Positions 8,962-16,861 of a stretch of DNA of 64,000 bases are shown here, piece by piece. How positions within the stretch are numbered: the first letter of the stretch is position 1; each line of letters opens with the position of its first letter. Origin of the DNA: JABCPE02 sp963518845 (lineage in GTDB: Bacteria; Bacteroidota; Bacteroidia; Flavobacteriales; Weeksellaceae). A program made the position numbers and the translations under genes. The stretch spans positions 1-64,000 of the forward strand of contig CAUQKV010000004.1 of assembly GCA_963518845.1 (NCBI GenBank). The letters are read 5' to 3'. The notes beneath the pieces were generated by a model, which saw nothing but the letters and a program-made list of their open reading frames with translations, was not told where the DNA came from and searched no databases.

Positions 8962-9315
8962 TTAGAATTGAAGACCTCCTTCTCTAGCACCATCAGCAAG
9001 AGCTTTTATTCTTCCATGATATACGAAACCATTTCTATCAAAAACTACTTTTTCATAGCCTGCTGCTTTTGCTTTTTCAGCAATTCTTTTACCTACAGCT
9101 ACTGCTACTTCAGTTTTTGTTCCTTTAGCGTTTACTTCTTTATCTCTAGAAGAAGCGAATACTAAAGTTTTACCTTCTTTGTCATCGATCAACTGAGCAT
9201 AAATTTCTTTATTACTCTTATATACAGATAATCTTGGTGATGCCTGAGTACCGGAGATTTTCCCTCTTACTCTTCTCTTTATTCTGTTTCTTTTTTCTAC
9301 TTTTGTTAATGCCAT
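8962..9315 (-). CDS. rplR: 50S ribosomal protein L18
   Basis: 5S rRNA-binding protein of the central protuberance, 117 residues. Basic N-terminus (TKVEKRNRIKRRVRGKISGT), then RLSVYKSNKEIYAQLIDD and the C-terminal FDRNGFVYHGRIKALADGAR. It follows rplF by 11 bases and precedes rpsE. Confidence 0.98.
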   Translation of the reverse strand: MALTKVEKRNRIKRRVRGKISGTQASPRLSVYKSNKEIYAQLIDDKEGKTLVFASSRDKEVNAKGTKTEVAVAVGKRIAEKAKAAGYEKVVFDRNGFVYHGRIKALADGAREGGLQF

Positions 9316-9326
9316 TTCCTTAAATT

Positions 9327-9872
9327 TTAAGCAGATTTACCAGCTTTTCTTCTAACATTTTCTCCTACAAATCTCACACCTTTTCCTTTGTAAGGTTCAG
9401 GTTTTCTAAATGATCTGATTTTTGCAACCACCATTCCCAATAATTGTTTATCATGAGATGATAAAGTGATGATTGGGTTCTTACCTTTTTCAGTCTCAGT
9501 ATTTAATGTGATTTCTTTTGGAAGTTCCATTATAATACCATGAGAGAAACCTAGAGCCAACTCCAGTTTTTGTCCTGAGTGAGATGCTCTATAACCTACA
9601 CCTACTAATTCTAACTGTTTTGTAAACCCTTCTGAAACACCAACTACCATATTGTTGATTAGTGCTCTATAAAGACCATGAAGAGATCTATGTTCTTTAG
9701 AATCAGATGGTCTGTTTACTGTTAGTTCAGCACCTTCTTGTGCTATCGTAATCCCTTTGGTGATTTCTTGAGAAAGTTCACCTTTTGGTCCTTTCACAGT
9801 TACTACATTATTAGAAAATGATACTGTAACTCCTGCTGGGATTGTTATAATTGATTTACCAATTCTTGACAT
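9327..9872 (-). CDS. rplF: 50S ribosomal protein L6
   Basis: Large-subunit protein near the factor-binding site, 181 residues with two homologous domains. MSRIGKSIITIPAGV and VTVKGPKGELSQEI lie in domain 1. GVGYRASHSGQKLELALGFS and the signature PEPYKGKGVRFVGENVRRKA lie in domain 2. It is part of the spc segment, after rpsH. Confidence 0.98.
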   Translation of the reverse strand: MSRIGKSIITIPAGVTVSFSNNVVTVKGPKGELSQEITKGITIAQEGAELTVNRPSDSKEHRSLHGLYRALINNMVVGVSEGFTKQLELVGVGYRASHSGQKLELALGFSHGIIMELPKEITLNTETEKGKNPIITLSSHDKQLLGMVVAKIRSFRKPEPYKGKGVRFVGENVRRKAGKSA

Positions 9873-9888
9873 TATTCCTATTTATAAA

Positions 9889-10287
9889 TTAATATACATA
9901 GCAGATTACTTCACCTCCTACTTTCTCTTGTCTTGCTTTTTTATCAGTCATTACTCCTTTAGAAGTAGAGATAATAGCTATTCCCAAACCGTTCAATACT
10001 CTTGGAAGTTCATCTGAACCAGCGTATTTTCTCAAACCAGGTCTAGAAGCTCTCTGAATAGACTTGATAGCTGGTTTGTTAGTTTGCTTGTCATACTTCA
10101 AAGCGATTTTGATAGTCCCTTGAACAGCATTATCTTCAAACTTATAGTTCAAGATGTACCCTTGATCAAATAGGATTTTCGTAATCTCCTTTTTAATTTT
10201 CGATGCAGGAATTTCCACCACTTTGTGGCCTGCGCTTTGTGCGTTCCTTACTCTAGTTAGGAAATCTGAAATTGGATCTGTTACCAT
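9889..10287 (-). CDS. rpsH: 30S ribosomal protein S8
   Basis: 16S rRNA-binding protein of the 30S body and the translational repressor of the spc operon in E. coli, 132 residues. It is recognised by VTDPISDFLTRVRNAQSAGH and the C-terminal STSKGVMTDKKARQEKVGGE. An 80-base gap separates it from rpsN upstream; I saw no obvious hairpin there. Confidence 0.98.
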   Translation of the reverse strand: MVTDPISDFLTRVRNAQSAGHKVVEIPASKIKKEITKILFDQGYILNYKFEDNAVQGTIKIALKYDKQTNKPAIKSIQRASRPGLRKYAGSDELPRVLNGLGIAIISTSKGVMTDKKARQEKVGGEVICYVY

Positions 10288-10367
10288 TTTTCTTTTTTTT
10301 AATATTGGTTAATGATAATTAGTTTTGCAATTTTTACAACTTAATTATCTCGATTTGTTAAAAATTG

Positions 10368-10637
10368 TTACCAACTTGCTTTTTTAACACCAGGGATAAG
10401 TCCTTGGTTTGCCATTTCTCTGAAAGTAACTCTCGAAATTCCGAAGATTCTCATATACCCTCTTGGTCTTCCTGTAAGTTTGCATCTGTTGTGCAATCTC
10501 ACTGGAGAAGCATTTTTAGGCAATTTTTGTAGAGCTTCATAATCTCCCGCTTCTTTCAAAGCTTTTCTTTTAGCGGCATATTTAGCAACTAGTGCTTCTC
10601 TTTTGCGCTCACGCGCTTTCATTGATTCCTTTGCCAT
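10368..10637 (-). CDS. rpsN: 30S ribosomal protein S14 (zinc-free long form)
   Basis: Protein of the 30S head, 89 residues: MAKESMKARERKREALVAKY, then LHNRCKLTGRPRGYMRIFGI and FREMANQGLIPGVKKASW. The length and the lack of a CxxC pair show the zinc-independent form. It starts two bases after the rplE stop. Confidence 0.98.
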   Translation of the reverse strand: MAKESMKARERKREALVAKYAAKRKALKEAGDYEALQKLPKNASPVRLHNRCKLTGRPRGYMRIFGISRVTFREMANQGLIPGVKKASW

Positions 10638-10639
10638 GA

Positions 10640-11191
10640 TTAGTTCTTTTTAAACGGTAATCCGAAATGAGTTAATAAAACTTTAGCTTCTTTATCTGTT
10701 TTAGCAGAAGTCACAAAAGTAATATCCATACCTTGGATTTTTTTCACTTTATCAATCACGATCTCAGGGAAGATAATCTGCTCGGTAATACCCAAGTTGT
10801 AGTTACCTCTTCCATCAAAACCATCAGCTTTGATTCCACTGAAATCTCTGATTCTTGGTAGTGCAGAAGATGTAAGTCTATCTAAAAACTCGTACATTCT
10901 GTCTGCTCTTAGTGTTACTTTTGCTCCAATTGGAACACCTCTTCTCAATTTGAATGAAGCTTCATCTTTTTTAGAGATTGTTCCTACTGCTTTTTGTCCA
11001 GTAATTGCTGTAAGTTCTTCTACCGCATAATCTACAATCTTTTTATCTTGTACTGCATCTCCCAAACCTTGAGAAAGTACGATTTTCTCTAATCTTGGTA
11101 CTTGCATTACAGACTTATACCCAAATTCTTCCATCATTGCTGGAACAATTTTTTCTTTATATAATTTTTTGGGTCTAGCTATGTATTCCAT
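10640..11191 (-). CDS. rplE: 50S ribosomal protein L5
   Basis: 5S rRNA-binding protein of the central protuberance that also contacts the P-site tRNA, 183 residues. Family blocks are MQVPRLEKIVLSQGLG, KLRRGVPIGAKVTLR and RIRDFSGIKADGFDGRGNYN, and the end DITFVTSAKTDKEAKVLLTH. It is the first long gene of the spc segment after rplX. Confidence 0.98.
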   Translation of the reverse strand: MEYIARPKKLYKEKIVPAMMEEFGYKSVMQVPRLEKIVLSQGLGDAVQDKKIVDYAVEELTAITGQKAVGTISKKDEASFKLRRGVPIGAKVTLRADRMYEFLDRLTSSALPRIRDFSGIKADGFDGRGNYNLGITEQIIFPEIVIDKVKKIQGMDITFVTSAKTDKEAKVLLTHFGLPFKKN

Positions 11192-11202
11192 CTTTTAGTC
11201 TT

Positions 11203-11523
11203 TTATAAAATTTCACCAGATTTTTTTGCAAATCTTACTTTTTTATCTCCTTCCATTTTGTATCCAACTTTTGTAGCTTTTCCTGTTTTAGGATCTACTA
11301 ATGCTAAGTTAGAAATATGGATTGAAGCTTCCTTTTCTACAATTCCTCCTTGTGGATTAGACGCAGATGGCTTTACATGCTTCTTTACGATATTAAGACC
11401 TGCAACTACAGCTCTATTTTTATCTTTAATTACAGCAATAACTTCACCCGTTTTACCTTTAATGTTTTTGTTACCTGTTGTAACAATTACATTATCTCCT
11501 TTTTTGATTTTTAACTTTGTCAT
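11203..11523 (-). CDS. rplX: 50S ribosomal protein L24
   Basis: Assembly-initiator protein of the large subunit, 106 residues. It has the N-terminal KOW motif (IKKGDNVIVTTGNKNIKGKTGEV; residues 5-27), then VKPSASNPQGGIVEKEASIH. It follows rplN by 11 bases. Confidence 0.97.
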   Translation of the reverse strand: MTKLKIKKGDNVIVTTGNKNIKGKTGEVIAVIKDKNRAVVAGLNIVKKHVKPSASNPQGGIVEKEASIHISNLALVDPKTGKATKVGYKMEGDKKVRFAKKSGEIL

Positions 11524-11534
11524 CTTTCTAGAAT

Positions 11535-11903
11535 TTATAAAACTTCAGGGGCTAATGAAATTACTTTCATATATTCTTTATCTCTCAACTCTCTAGCAAC
11601 AGGCCCGAAAACACGAGTTCCTCTCATTTCTCCCGCTGCATTGAGCAAAACACAAGCATTGTCATCAAAACTGATGTATGAACCATCTTTTCTGCGAACA
11701 GCTTTTTTAGTTCTTACTACAACCGCCTTAGACACTTGTCCTTTCTTTGCATTTCCTGATGGAGTAGCATCTTTAATAGTAACTACGATTTTATCACCAA
11801 CAGAAGCATATCTTCTTCTAGTACCACCTAGAACTCTGATTACTAGCACTTCTTTAGCACCAGTGTTATCAGCAACTTTTAATCTTGATTCAGTTTGTAA
11901 CAT
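11535..11903 (-). CDS. rplN: 50S ribosomal protein L14
   Basis: Large-subunit beta-barrel protein that forms an intersubunit bridge, 122 residues: MLQTESRLKVADNTGAKEVL, IRVLGGTRRRYASVGDKIVV, and FGPVARELRDKEYMKVISLA near the end. Its ATG overlaps the rpsQ stop by one base (TAATG), which implies translational coupling. Confidence 0.98.
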   Translation of the reverse strand: MLQTESRLKVADNTGAKEVLVIRVLGGTRRRYASVGDKIVVTIKDATPSGNAKKGQVSKAVVVRTKKAVRRKDGSYISFDDNACVLLNAAGEMRGTRVFGPVARELRDKEYMKVISLAPEVL

Positions 11904-12157
11904 TACTTAGCTCTTTCTATAATTCTTACTAATCTCCATCTCTTATTCTTACTCAAAGGTCTAGTTTCTTGGATTAAAACTGTATCACCTTCGTTACATT
12001 CGTTGTTCTCATCATGTGCAGTATATTTTTTCGTTTTTAATACGAATTTACCGTACATAGGATGTTTCATTCTCATAGTTTCACTAACAACAATGGTTTT
12101 TTCCATTTTATTGCTCGAAACTATTCCTATTCTTTCTTTTCTTAAATTTCTTTCCAT
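11903..12157 (-). CDS. rpsQ: 30S ribosomal protein S17
   Basis: 16S rRNA-binding OB-fold protein, 84 residues: RKERIGIVSSNKMEKTIVV, KHPMYGKFVLKTKKYTAHD and DTVLIQETRPLSKNKRWRLV. Its stop shares one base with the rplN start. It follows rpmC by 14 bases. Confidence 0.98.
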   Translation of the reverse strand: MERNLRKERIGIVSSNKMEKTIVVSETMRMKHPMYGKFVLKTKKYTAHDENNECNEGDTVLIQETRPLSKNKRWRLVRIIERAK

Positions 12158-12171
12158 GCTTAAAATGAAAA

Positions 12172-12357
12172 TTATTGTTTGTTAGTTAACTCGGTTTCAA
12201 GTCTTGCGATTGTTCTTCTTAAATCTCTGATTTGAATAGGATTTTCTACTGGGCTAATTTTGTGAGCCAATCTTGTTTTGCTGTAAGTAGCTCTCAACTC
12301 TACTAATTTTGCCTTGATATCCTCTACGCTTAAGTTCTTAATTTCAGCTTGTTTCAT
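12172..12357 (-). CDS. rpmC: 50S ribosomal protein L29
   Basis: A 61-residue helical-hairpin protein near the tunnel exit that contributes to the SRP and trigger-factor docking site: MKQAEIKNLSVEDIKAKLVE, then NPIQIRDLRRTIARLETELT. It sits 11 bases after rplP, in the order rplP-rpmC-rpsQ. Confidence 0.97.
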   Translation of the reverse strand: MKQAEIKNLSVEDIKAKLVELRATYSKTRLAHKISPVENPIQIRDLRRTIARLETELTNKQ

Positions 12358-12368
12358 AATTTCGAGAT

Positions 12369-12794
12369 TTATTGTGGTTGAACAAAATCATTAGCTACTA
12401 TGAACTTCGTAACTACTGGAAGTTTTTGTGCAGCAAGTCTTAACGCCTCTTTTGCTACTTCGTAAGGTACTCCTCCGATTTCAAACATTACTCTTCCTGG
12501 TTTTACTACAGCTACCCAGTATTCTACAGCACCTTTACCTTTACCCATCCTTACTTCAGCTGGTTTTTTAGTAATTGGCTTATCTGGGAATATTTTAATC
12601 CATAGTTGTCCCTCTCTCTTCATATATCTTGTAGCAGCGATACGAGCCGCCTCAATCTGTCTTGCAGTGATCCAAGCACCTTCCATGGCTTTAATTCCGA
12701 ATGTTCCATAAGCTAACTGAGCTCCTCTGTTAGCATTACCTTTCATTTTCATTTTATGAACACGACGGAACTTGGTTCTTTTTGGTTGTAACAT
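12369..12794 (-). CDS. rplP: 50S ribosomal protein L16
   Basis: 23S rRNA-binding protein near the A-site tRNA and the central protuberance, 141 residues. MLQPKRTKFRRVHKMKMKGN, then MKREGQLWIKIFPDKPITKK, RMGKGKGAVEYWVAVVKPGR and FEIGGVPYEVAKEALRLAAQ are all diagnostic. A 93-base AT-rich gap with a repeated motif separates it from rpsC upstream. Confidence 0.98.
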   Translation of the reverse strand: MLQPKRTKFRRVHKMKMKGNANRGAQLAYGTFGIKAMEGAWITARQIEAARIAATRYMKREGQLWIKIFPDKPITKKPAEVRMGKGKGAVEYWVAVVKPGRVMFEIGGVPYEVAKEALRLAAQKLPVVTKFIVANDFVQPQ

Positions 12795-12840
12795 AATTTT
12801 AGAATTTTAGATCTTAGATTTTAAATTTTAGATTTTAAAA
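12795..12840. repeat. Low-complexity TTTTAGATTTTAAA repeat between rpsC and rplP
   Basis: The segment repeats TTTTAGA-like words (AATTTTAGA, ATTTTAGATC, TTAGATTTTAAA, TTTTAGATTTTAAA) four to five times. The partly inverted order could fold weakly. It sits inside the r-protein operon, where other gaps are mostly under 40 bases. Its origin is unknown; it may be a small scattered intergenic repeat. Confidence 0.55.
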
Positions 12841-12887
12841 GGTAACGGCATTTAAAATTTTCAATTTCAAACCTAAAATTTCATTAA

Positions 12888-13595
12888 TTATTTTCTTTCT
12901 CTTTTTTTACCTCCTCCTGATGCAGGCCCTTTCTTTTGTGGTTGCCCTACAAGTGGAGAAAGCTCTCTCTTACCATATACTTCACCCTTCATAATCCACA
13001 CTTTAACACCCAATCTACCATAAGTAGTGTGTGCTTCTGCGATATGATAATCTATATCTGCTCTGAATGTAGATAGAGGAATTCTTCCTTCTTTGAAAGA
13101 TTCTGATCTTGCCATTTCAGCTCCATTCAATCTTCCAGAAATCTGAACTTTTATTCCCTCTGCCCCCATTCTCATAGAACCAGCGATAGCCATTTTAACA
13201 GCTCTTCTGTAAGAAATTCTGTTTTCAATTTGCTTAGCAATGCTATCCGCAACCAATACAGCGTCTAATTCTGGTCTCTTAATTTCAAAGATGTTAATTT
13301 GAATATCCTTATCAGTGATTTTCTTTAACTCTTCTTTTAATTTATCAACCTCTTGACCACCTTTACCAATGATTAAACCTGGTCTTGCTGTAGTGATTGT
13401 AACTGTAACTAACTTTAATGTTCTTTCTATAAAGATTCTAGAGATTCCACCTTTAGATAATCTAGCCTCAAGGTATCTTCTGATCTTATAGTCTTCTGCG
13501 ATTCTATCTCCATAATCATTTCCTCCAAACCAGTTAGAATCCCAACCTCTAATGATTCCTAATCTATTACCAATTGGATTTGTCTTCTGTCCCAT
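12888..13595 (-). CDS. rpsC: 30S ribosomal protein S3
   Basis: Protein of the 30S head at the mRNA entry, 235 residues. MGQKTNPIGNRLGIIRGWDS begins it. The KH domain lies at about 60-110 (ARPGLIIGKGGQEVDKLKEE), followed by RAVKMAIAGSMRMGAEGIKV and the C-terminal GRLGVKVWIMKGE. The last ~20 residues are basic and Gly-rich. It lies 7 bases after rplV. Confidence 0.98.
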   Translation of the reverse strand: MGQKTNPIGNRLGIIRGWDSNWFGGNDYGDRIAEDYKIRRYLEARLSKGGISRIFIERTLKLVTVTITTARPGLIIGKGGQEVDKLKEELKKITDKDIQINIFEIKRPELDAVLVADSIAKQIENRISYRRAVKMAIAGSMRMGAEGIKVQISGRLNGAEMARSESFKEGRIPLSTFRADIDYHIAEAHTTYGRLGVKVWIMKGEVYGKRELSPLVGQPQKKGPASGGGKKRERK

Positions 13596-13602
13596 ACCTT
13601 GA

Positions 13603-14007
13603 TTATTGATTTTCTGATTTATTACCTAAAATTAAAGTCACATGGTTAGATCTTTTTCTAATTCTGTAACCTCTACCTTGTGGTGCTGGTCTCAATCTTT
13701 TTAATTGTCTAGCACTATCCACATAAATCTCTTTTACAAAAAGATTTGCTGCTTCTACATCAGCGTTAGGGTTTTTCACCTGCCAGTTAGCAATTGCTGA
13801 TAACAACAATTTTTCTAACTTATTAGAAGCCTCTTTTTTAGAGTATTTTAGGATATATAATGCTTTATCTACATTTTCCCCACGGATGATATCAGCAACT
13901 AATCTCATTTTTCTTGGAGAAGAAGGACAATCATTTAGACATGCTTTTACCACATCTCTATTCGCTGCTTTTCTAGCTAATGCACTGTTTTGTTTTCTTA
14001 TTCCCAT
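13603..14007 (-). CDS. rplV: 50S ribosomal protein L22
   Basis: Exit-tunnel protein, 134 residues. CPSSPRKMRLVADIIRGENV, SNKLEKLLLSAIANWQVKNP and the tunnel-lining loop region RLRPAPQGRGYRIRKRSNHV identify it. A short N-terminal extension (GIRKQNSALARKAANRDVVK) precedes the usual start of the fold. It follows rpsS by 5 bases. Confidence 0.98.
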   Translation of the reverse strand: MGIRKQNSALARKAANRDVVKACLNDCPSSPRKMRLVADIIRGENVDKALYILKYSKKEASNKLEKLLLSAIANWQVKNPNADVEAANLFVKEIYVDSARQLKRLRPAPQGRGYRIRKRSNHVTLILGNKSENQ

Positions 14008-14012
14008 GACTA

Positions 14013-14291
14013 TTATCTGCTACCTTTATTTTTATTACCCGCGTGACCTCTGAAAGATCTTGTCGGAGAAAATTCGCCTAACTTATGACCTACCATATTT
14101 TCAGTGATATATACAGGGATAAAAGATTTCCCATTGTGCACTGCTATAGTTTGTCCTACCATGTCTGGAGAAATCATAGATGCTCTAGACCATGTTTTAA
14201 TTACTGTCTTTTTACCAGACTCTATATTTGCTTGAACCTTTTTCTCTAATGAATGGTGAATAAAAGGTCCTTTCTTAAGTGATCTTGCCAT
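14013..14291 (-). CDS. rpsS: 30S ribosomal protein S19
   Basis: Protein of the 30S head and the intersubunit bridge with L5, 92 residues: MARSLKKGPFIHHSLEKKVQ, TWSRASMISPDMVGQTIAVH, and HKLGEFSPTRSFRGHAGNKN at the end. It starts two bases after the rplB stop. Confidence 0.98.
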   Translation of the reverse strand: MARSLKKGPFIHHSLEKKVQANIESGKKTVIKTWSRASMISPDMVGQTIAVHNGKSFIPVYITENMVGHKLGEFSPTRSFRGHAGNKNKGSR

Positions 14292-14293
14292 AA

Positions 14294-15115
14294 TTATTTT
14301 CTTTTAGATACGATGTAACGGTTAGACACTTTATTTTTCTTTCTAGTCTTGTAACCTTTAGCTGGTTTACCGTTTCTAGATCTTGGGTGACCACCAGATG
14401 ATCTACCTTCACCACCACCCATTGGGTGATCTACTGGGTTCATAACTACCGCTCTAGTTCTTGGTCTTCTACCCAACCATCTGCTTCTACCTGCTTTACC
14501 AGAAACTGTAAGCTGATGATCCGAGTTTGATACTGAACCTATCATTGCCATACACTCTACCAAGATCATTCTTGATTCTCCTGAAGGCAATTTAACGATA
14601 GCGTATTTTCCATCTCTCGAAGTCAACTGTGCTGAAGAACCTGCACTTCTCGCAAGAATCGCCCCTTGTCCTGGTTTCATTTCTATACAAGAAATTACTG
14701 AACCCAAAGGAATGTTCTTCAATTTCATAGCGTTTCCTATTTCAGGAGCTACATTTTCTCCAGAAACTACTTTTTGTCCTACTTTAATACCAGCTGGAGC
14801 CACGATATATCTCTTCTCTCCATCTGCATACTCTAGTAATGCGATAAAAGCTGTTCTGTTTGGATCATACTCTACAGTTTTTACAGTAGCATCAACATTA
14901 AATTTGTTTCTTTTAAAGTCAATGATTCTGTACTTCTTTTTGTGTCCACCTCCGGTGTAACGCATGGTCATTTTACCTGTGTTGTTACGCCCACCTGATT
15001 TCTTAATACCAAAAGTCAAAGATTTCTCTGGCTTATTGGTAGTAATTTCATCAAAATTGTTTACAATTCTGAATCTCTGTCCCGGGGTGATAGGTTTTAA
15101 TTTTCTAACAGACAT
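14294..15115 (-). CDS. rplB: 50S ribosomal protein L2
   Basis: Core 23S rRNA-binding protein near the peptidyl-transferase centre, 273 residues. It shows GGRNNTGKMTMRYTGGGHKK, then KNIPLGSVISCIEMKPGQGA and the conserved C-terminal stretch VMNPVDHPMGGGEGRSSGGH with its catalytically implicated His. It follows rplW by 22 bases. Confidence 0.99.
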   Translation of the reverse strand: MSVRKLKPITPGQRFRIVNNFDEITTNKPEKSLTFGIKKSGGRNNTGKMTMRYTGGGHKKKYRIIDFKRNKFNVDATVKTVEYDPNRTAFIALLEYADGEKRYIVAPAGIKVGQKVVSGENVAPEIGNAMKLKNIPLGSVISCIEMKPGQGAILARSAGSSAQLTSRDGKYAIVKLPSGESRMILVECMAMIGSVSNSDHQLTVSGKAGRSRWLGRRPRTRAVVMNPVDHPMGGGEGRSSGGHPRSRNGKPAKGYKTRKKNKVSNRYIVSKRK

Positions 15116-15137
15116 TACTATTATTTATAATTAATTA

Positions 15138-15425
15138 TTAATTTGCAAAAACATCGATAACTTCACCTGCTTGAAGTTCTATAACTGCTTTCTTCAACTT
15201 GTTAGTTTTACCAACTTGAAGACCTTTTTTAGTGTATTTCATAGAAACTTTAGGAGCATAAATCATAGTCCTAACATTTGCTACCTTTACACCATAAGCT
15301 TCTTCTACAGCATTTTTAATTTGGATTTTATTCGCTTTAGTATCTACTAAAAAAGAATACTGTCCTCTCAAATCTGTAAGATAAGTCGCTTTTTCCGAAA
15401 TGATTGGTTTAATAATGATTGACAT
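15138..15425 (-). CDS. rplW: 50S ribosomal protein L23
   Basis: Tunnel-exit protein that docks trigger factor and SRP, 95 residues: IIKPIISEKATYLTDLRGQY, VDTKANKIQIKNAVEEAYGV and VRTMIYAPKVSMKYTKKG. It starts three bases after the rplD stop, implying tight coupling. Confidence 0.98.
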   Translation of the reverse strand: MSIIIKPIISEKATYLTDLRGQYSFLVDTKANKIQIKNAVEEAYGVKVANVRTMIYAPKVSMKYTKKGLQVGKTNKLKKAVIELQAGEVIDVFAN

Positions 15426-15428
15426 GAT

Positions 15429-16058
15429 TTATTTTCTTAAATTTTCTTGAAACTTCTCTACTGCACCTTCGAAGAATACTACCTGACCAGCGTTGATTAA
15501 ATCATAAGAAGAAATTTCGTTATAATTCATCACTTTTGCTTTTGGTAAGTTTCTTGAAGATAAAAATACATTCTTGTTTGCTTCAGCAAGAATAAACAAT
15601 GACTTCTTACCTTCCAAACCTAAAGCATTTACTACATTAACAAAATCTTTTGTTTTAGGAGCAGAGAAATTCAGCTCTTCTAAAACTTTGATAGAATTTT
15701 CTCTCATTTTTTGAGAAAGAACAGATTTTTTCGCTAATCTTTTTAATGCTTTATTTAATTTAAATCTATAATCTCTTGGCTTAGGTCCGAAAACTCTACC
15801 TCCTCCTTTGAATACAGGCGACTTGATATCCCCGTATCTTGCAGAACCAGAACCTTTCTGTTTCTTCAATTTTTTAGTAGAAGCAGTGATTTCACTTCTT
15901 TCTTTAGACTTATGCGTACCTTGTCTTTGAGCCGCAAGATATTGTTTCACTTCTAAGTAAACCGCGTGCTGGTTAGGCTCGATACCAAAGATAGCATCGT
16001 CTAACTGTACTTTTCTTCCGGTTTCTTTTCCTGATGTATTTAATACTACTAATTCCAT
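15429..16058 (-). CDS. rplD: 50S ribosomal protein L4
   Basis: Tunnel-constriction protein, 209 residues. RQGTHKSKERSEITASTKKL, KQKGSGSARYGDIKSPVFKG and GGRVFGPKPRDYRFKLNKAL mark the tunnel loop. In E. coli L4 represses the S10 operon; whether that applies here is unknown. Its start overlaps the rplC 3' end by 10 bases. Confidence 0.98.
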   Translation of the reverse strand: MELVVLNTSGKETGRKVQLDDAIFGIEPNQHAVYLEVKQYLAAQRQGTHKSKERSEITASTKKLKKQKGSGSARYGDIKSPVFKGGGRVFGPKPRDYRFKLNKALKRLAKKSVLSQKMRENSIKVLEELNFSAPKTKDFVNVVNALGLEGKKSLFILAEANKNVFLSSRNLPKAKVMNYNEISSYDLINAGQVVFFEGAVEKFQENLRK

Positions 16059-16672
16059 TTTCTGATAATTACATAAGAATTTTTAGCTCCCGGAACAGCA
16101 CCTTTTACTATTAAAAGATTTTGTTCTTTATCTACTTTTAACACTTGAAGGTTTTGAACAGTAACCTGCTCACCCCCCATTCTACCAGCCATTCTCAAGC
16201 CTTTGAAAACTCTTGATGGATCTGAACCCGCACCGATAGAACCCGGAGCTCTCAATCTATTGTGCTGTCCATGAGTCTGCTGCATTACACCACCAAAACC
16301 ATGTCTTTTAACAACACCTTGGAAACCTTTACCTTTTGAAGTTCCTGTAACATCCACATACTCTCCTTCTACAAAGATATCTACATTCACTTCATCTCCT
16401 AATTTCACATCTTCGAACCCATTGTGGAATTCTACGATTTTCGCCTTAGGAGCAGAACCAGCCTTTTTAAAATGACCAGCTAATGCCTTTCCGACATTCT
16501 TTTCACTCTTGTCATCGAAACCTAATTGAATAGCTGAATAACCATCAACTTCTTCGGTTCTGACCTGTAAAACCGAGCACGGACCAGCTTGGATAACTGT
16601 ACAAGGAATGTTTTTTCCTTCTTCGTTAAACAAAGAGGTCATACCGATTTTTTTACCAATAATACCTGACAT
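16049..16672 (-). CDS. rplC: 50S ribosomal protein L3 (first gene of the operon here)
   Basis: 23S rRNA-binding protein needed for early 50S assembly, 207 residues. MSGIIGKKIGMTSLFNEEGK, DVTGTSKGKGFQGVVKRHGF, THGQHNRLRAPGSIGAGSDP and GRMGGEQVTVQNLQVLKVD are diagnostic. In most genomes rpsJ precedes it. Here a promoter and a divergent lipoprotein gene lie directly upstream, so transcription begins at rplC. Confidence 0.99.
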   Translation of the reverse strand: MSGIIGKKIGMTSLFNEEGKNIPCTVIQAGPCSVLQVRTEEVDGYSAIQLGFDDKSEKNVGKALAGHFKKAGSAPKAKIVEFHNGFEDVKLGDEVNVDIFVEGEYVDVTGTSKGKGFQGVVKRHGFGGVMQQTHGQHNRLRAPGSIGAGSDPSRVFKGLRMAGRMGGEQVTVQNLQVLKVDKEQNLLIVKGAVPGAKNSYVIIRKWN

Positions 16673-16776
16673 TGTATAATTAAAAATTTATTTAAATTAT
16701 TTTCTTTACACTCATATTCAGTGGTTTATACAGAGTTTATTTATAAATAAACACAATCTTCCCACCAAATAAGTGT

Positions 16777-16808
16777 GCAAATTTAAGGTTTTTTTTTGAA
16801 TCCACAAA
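16777..16808 (-). promoter_or_regulatory. Promoter of the rplC-rplQ operon
   Basis: On the minus strand a TTTG (16805-16808) is followed after 19 bases by TAAATTTGC (16777-16785), fitting the Bacteroidetes -33/-7 consensus. The predicted start is near 16770, leaving a leader of about 100 bases before the rplC ATG. The leader is AT-rich and I see no strong stem in it. Confidence 0.75.
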
Positions 16809-16847
16809 TTGTAAGTCGTTTTTTTTCTGCATTTTATTATTTTTTTC

Positions 16848-16855
16848 TAACTTTG
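16848..16855 (+). promoter_or_regulatory. Candidate -7 element, nearly leaderless
   Basis: TAACTTTG fits TAnnTTTG and ends 7 bases before the ATG at 16862, so transcription would start at or next to the start codon. No TTG lies at the right distance upstream, which lowers confidence. Confidence 0.45.
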
Positions 16856-16861
16856 AAATCT

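Noticed and set aside
16796..16861. Upstream ATG at 16796 for the DUF3142-like lipoprotein
   Set aside because: It would bury the lipoprotein signal peptide and overlaps promoter DNA.
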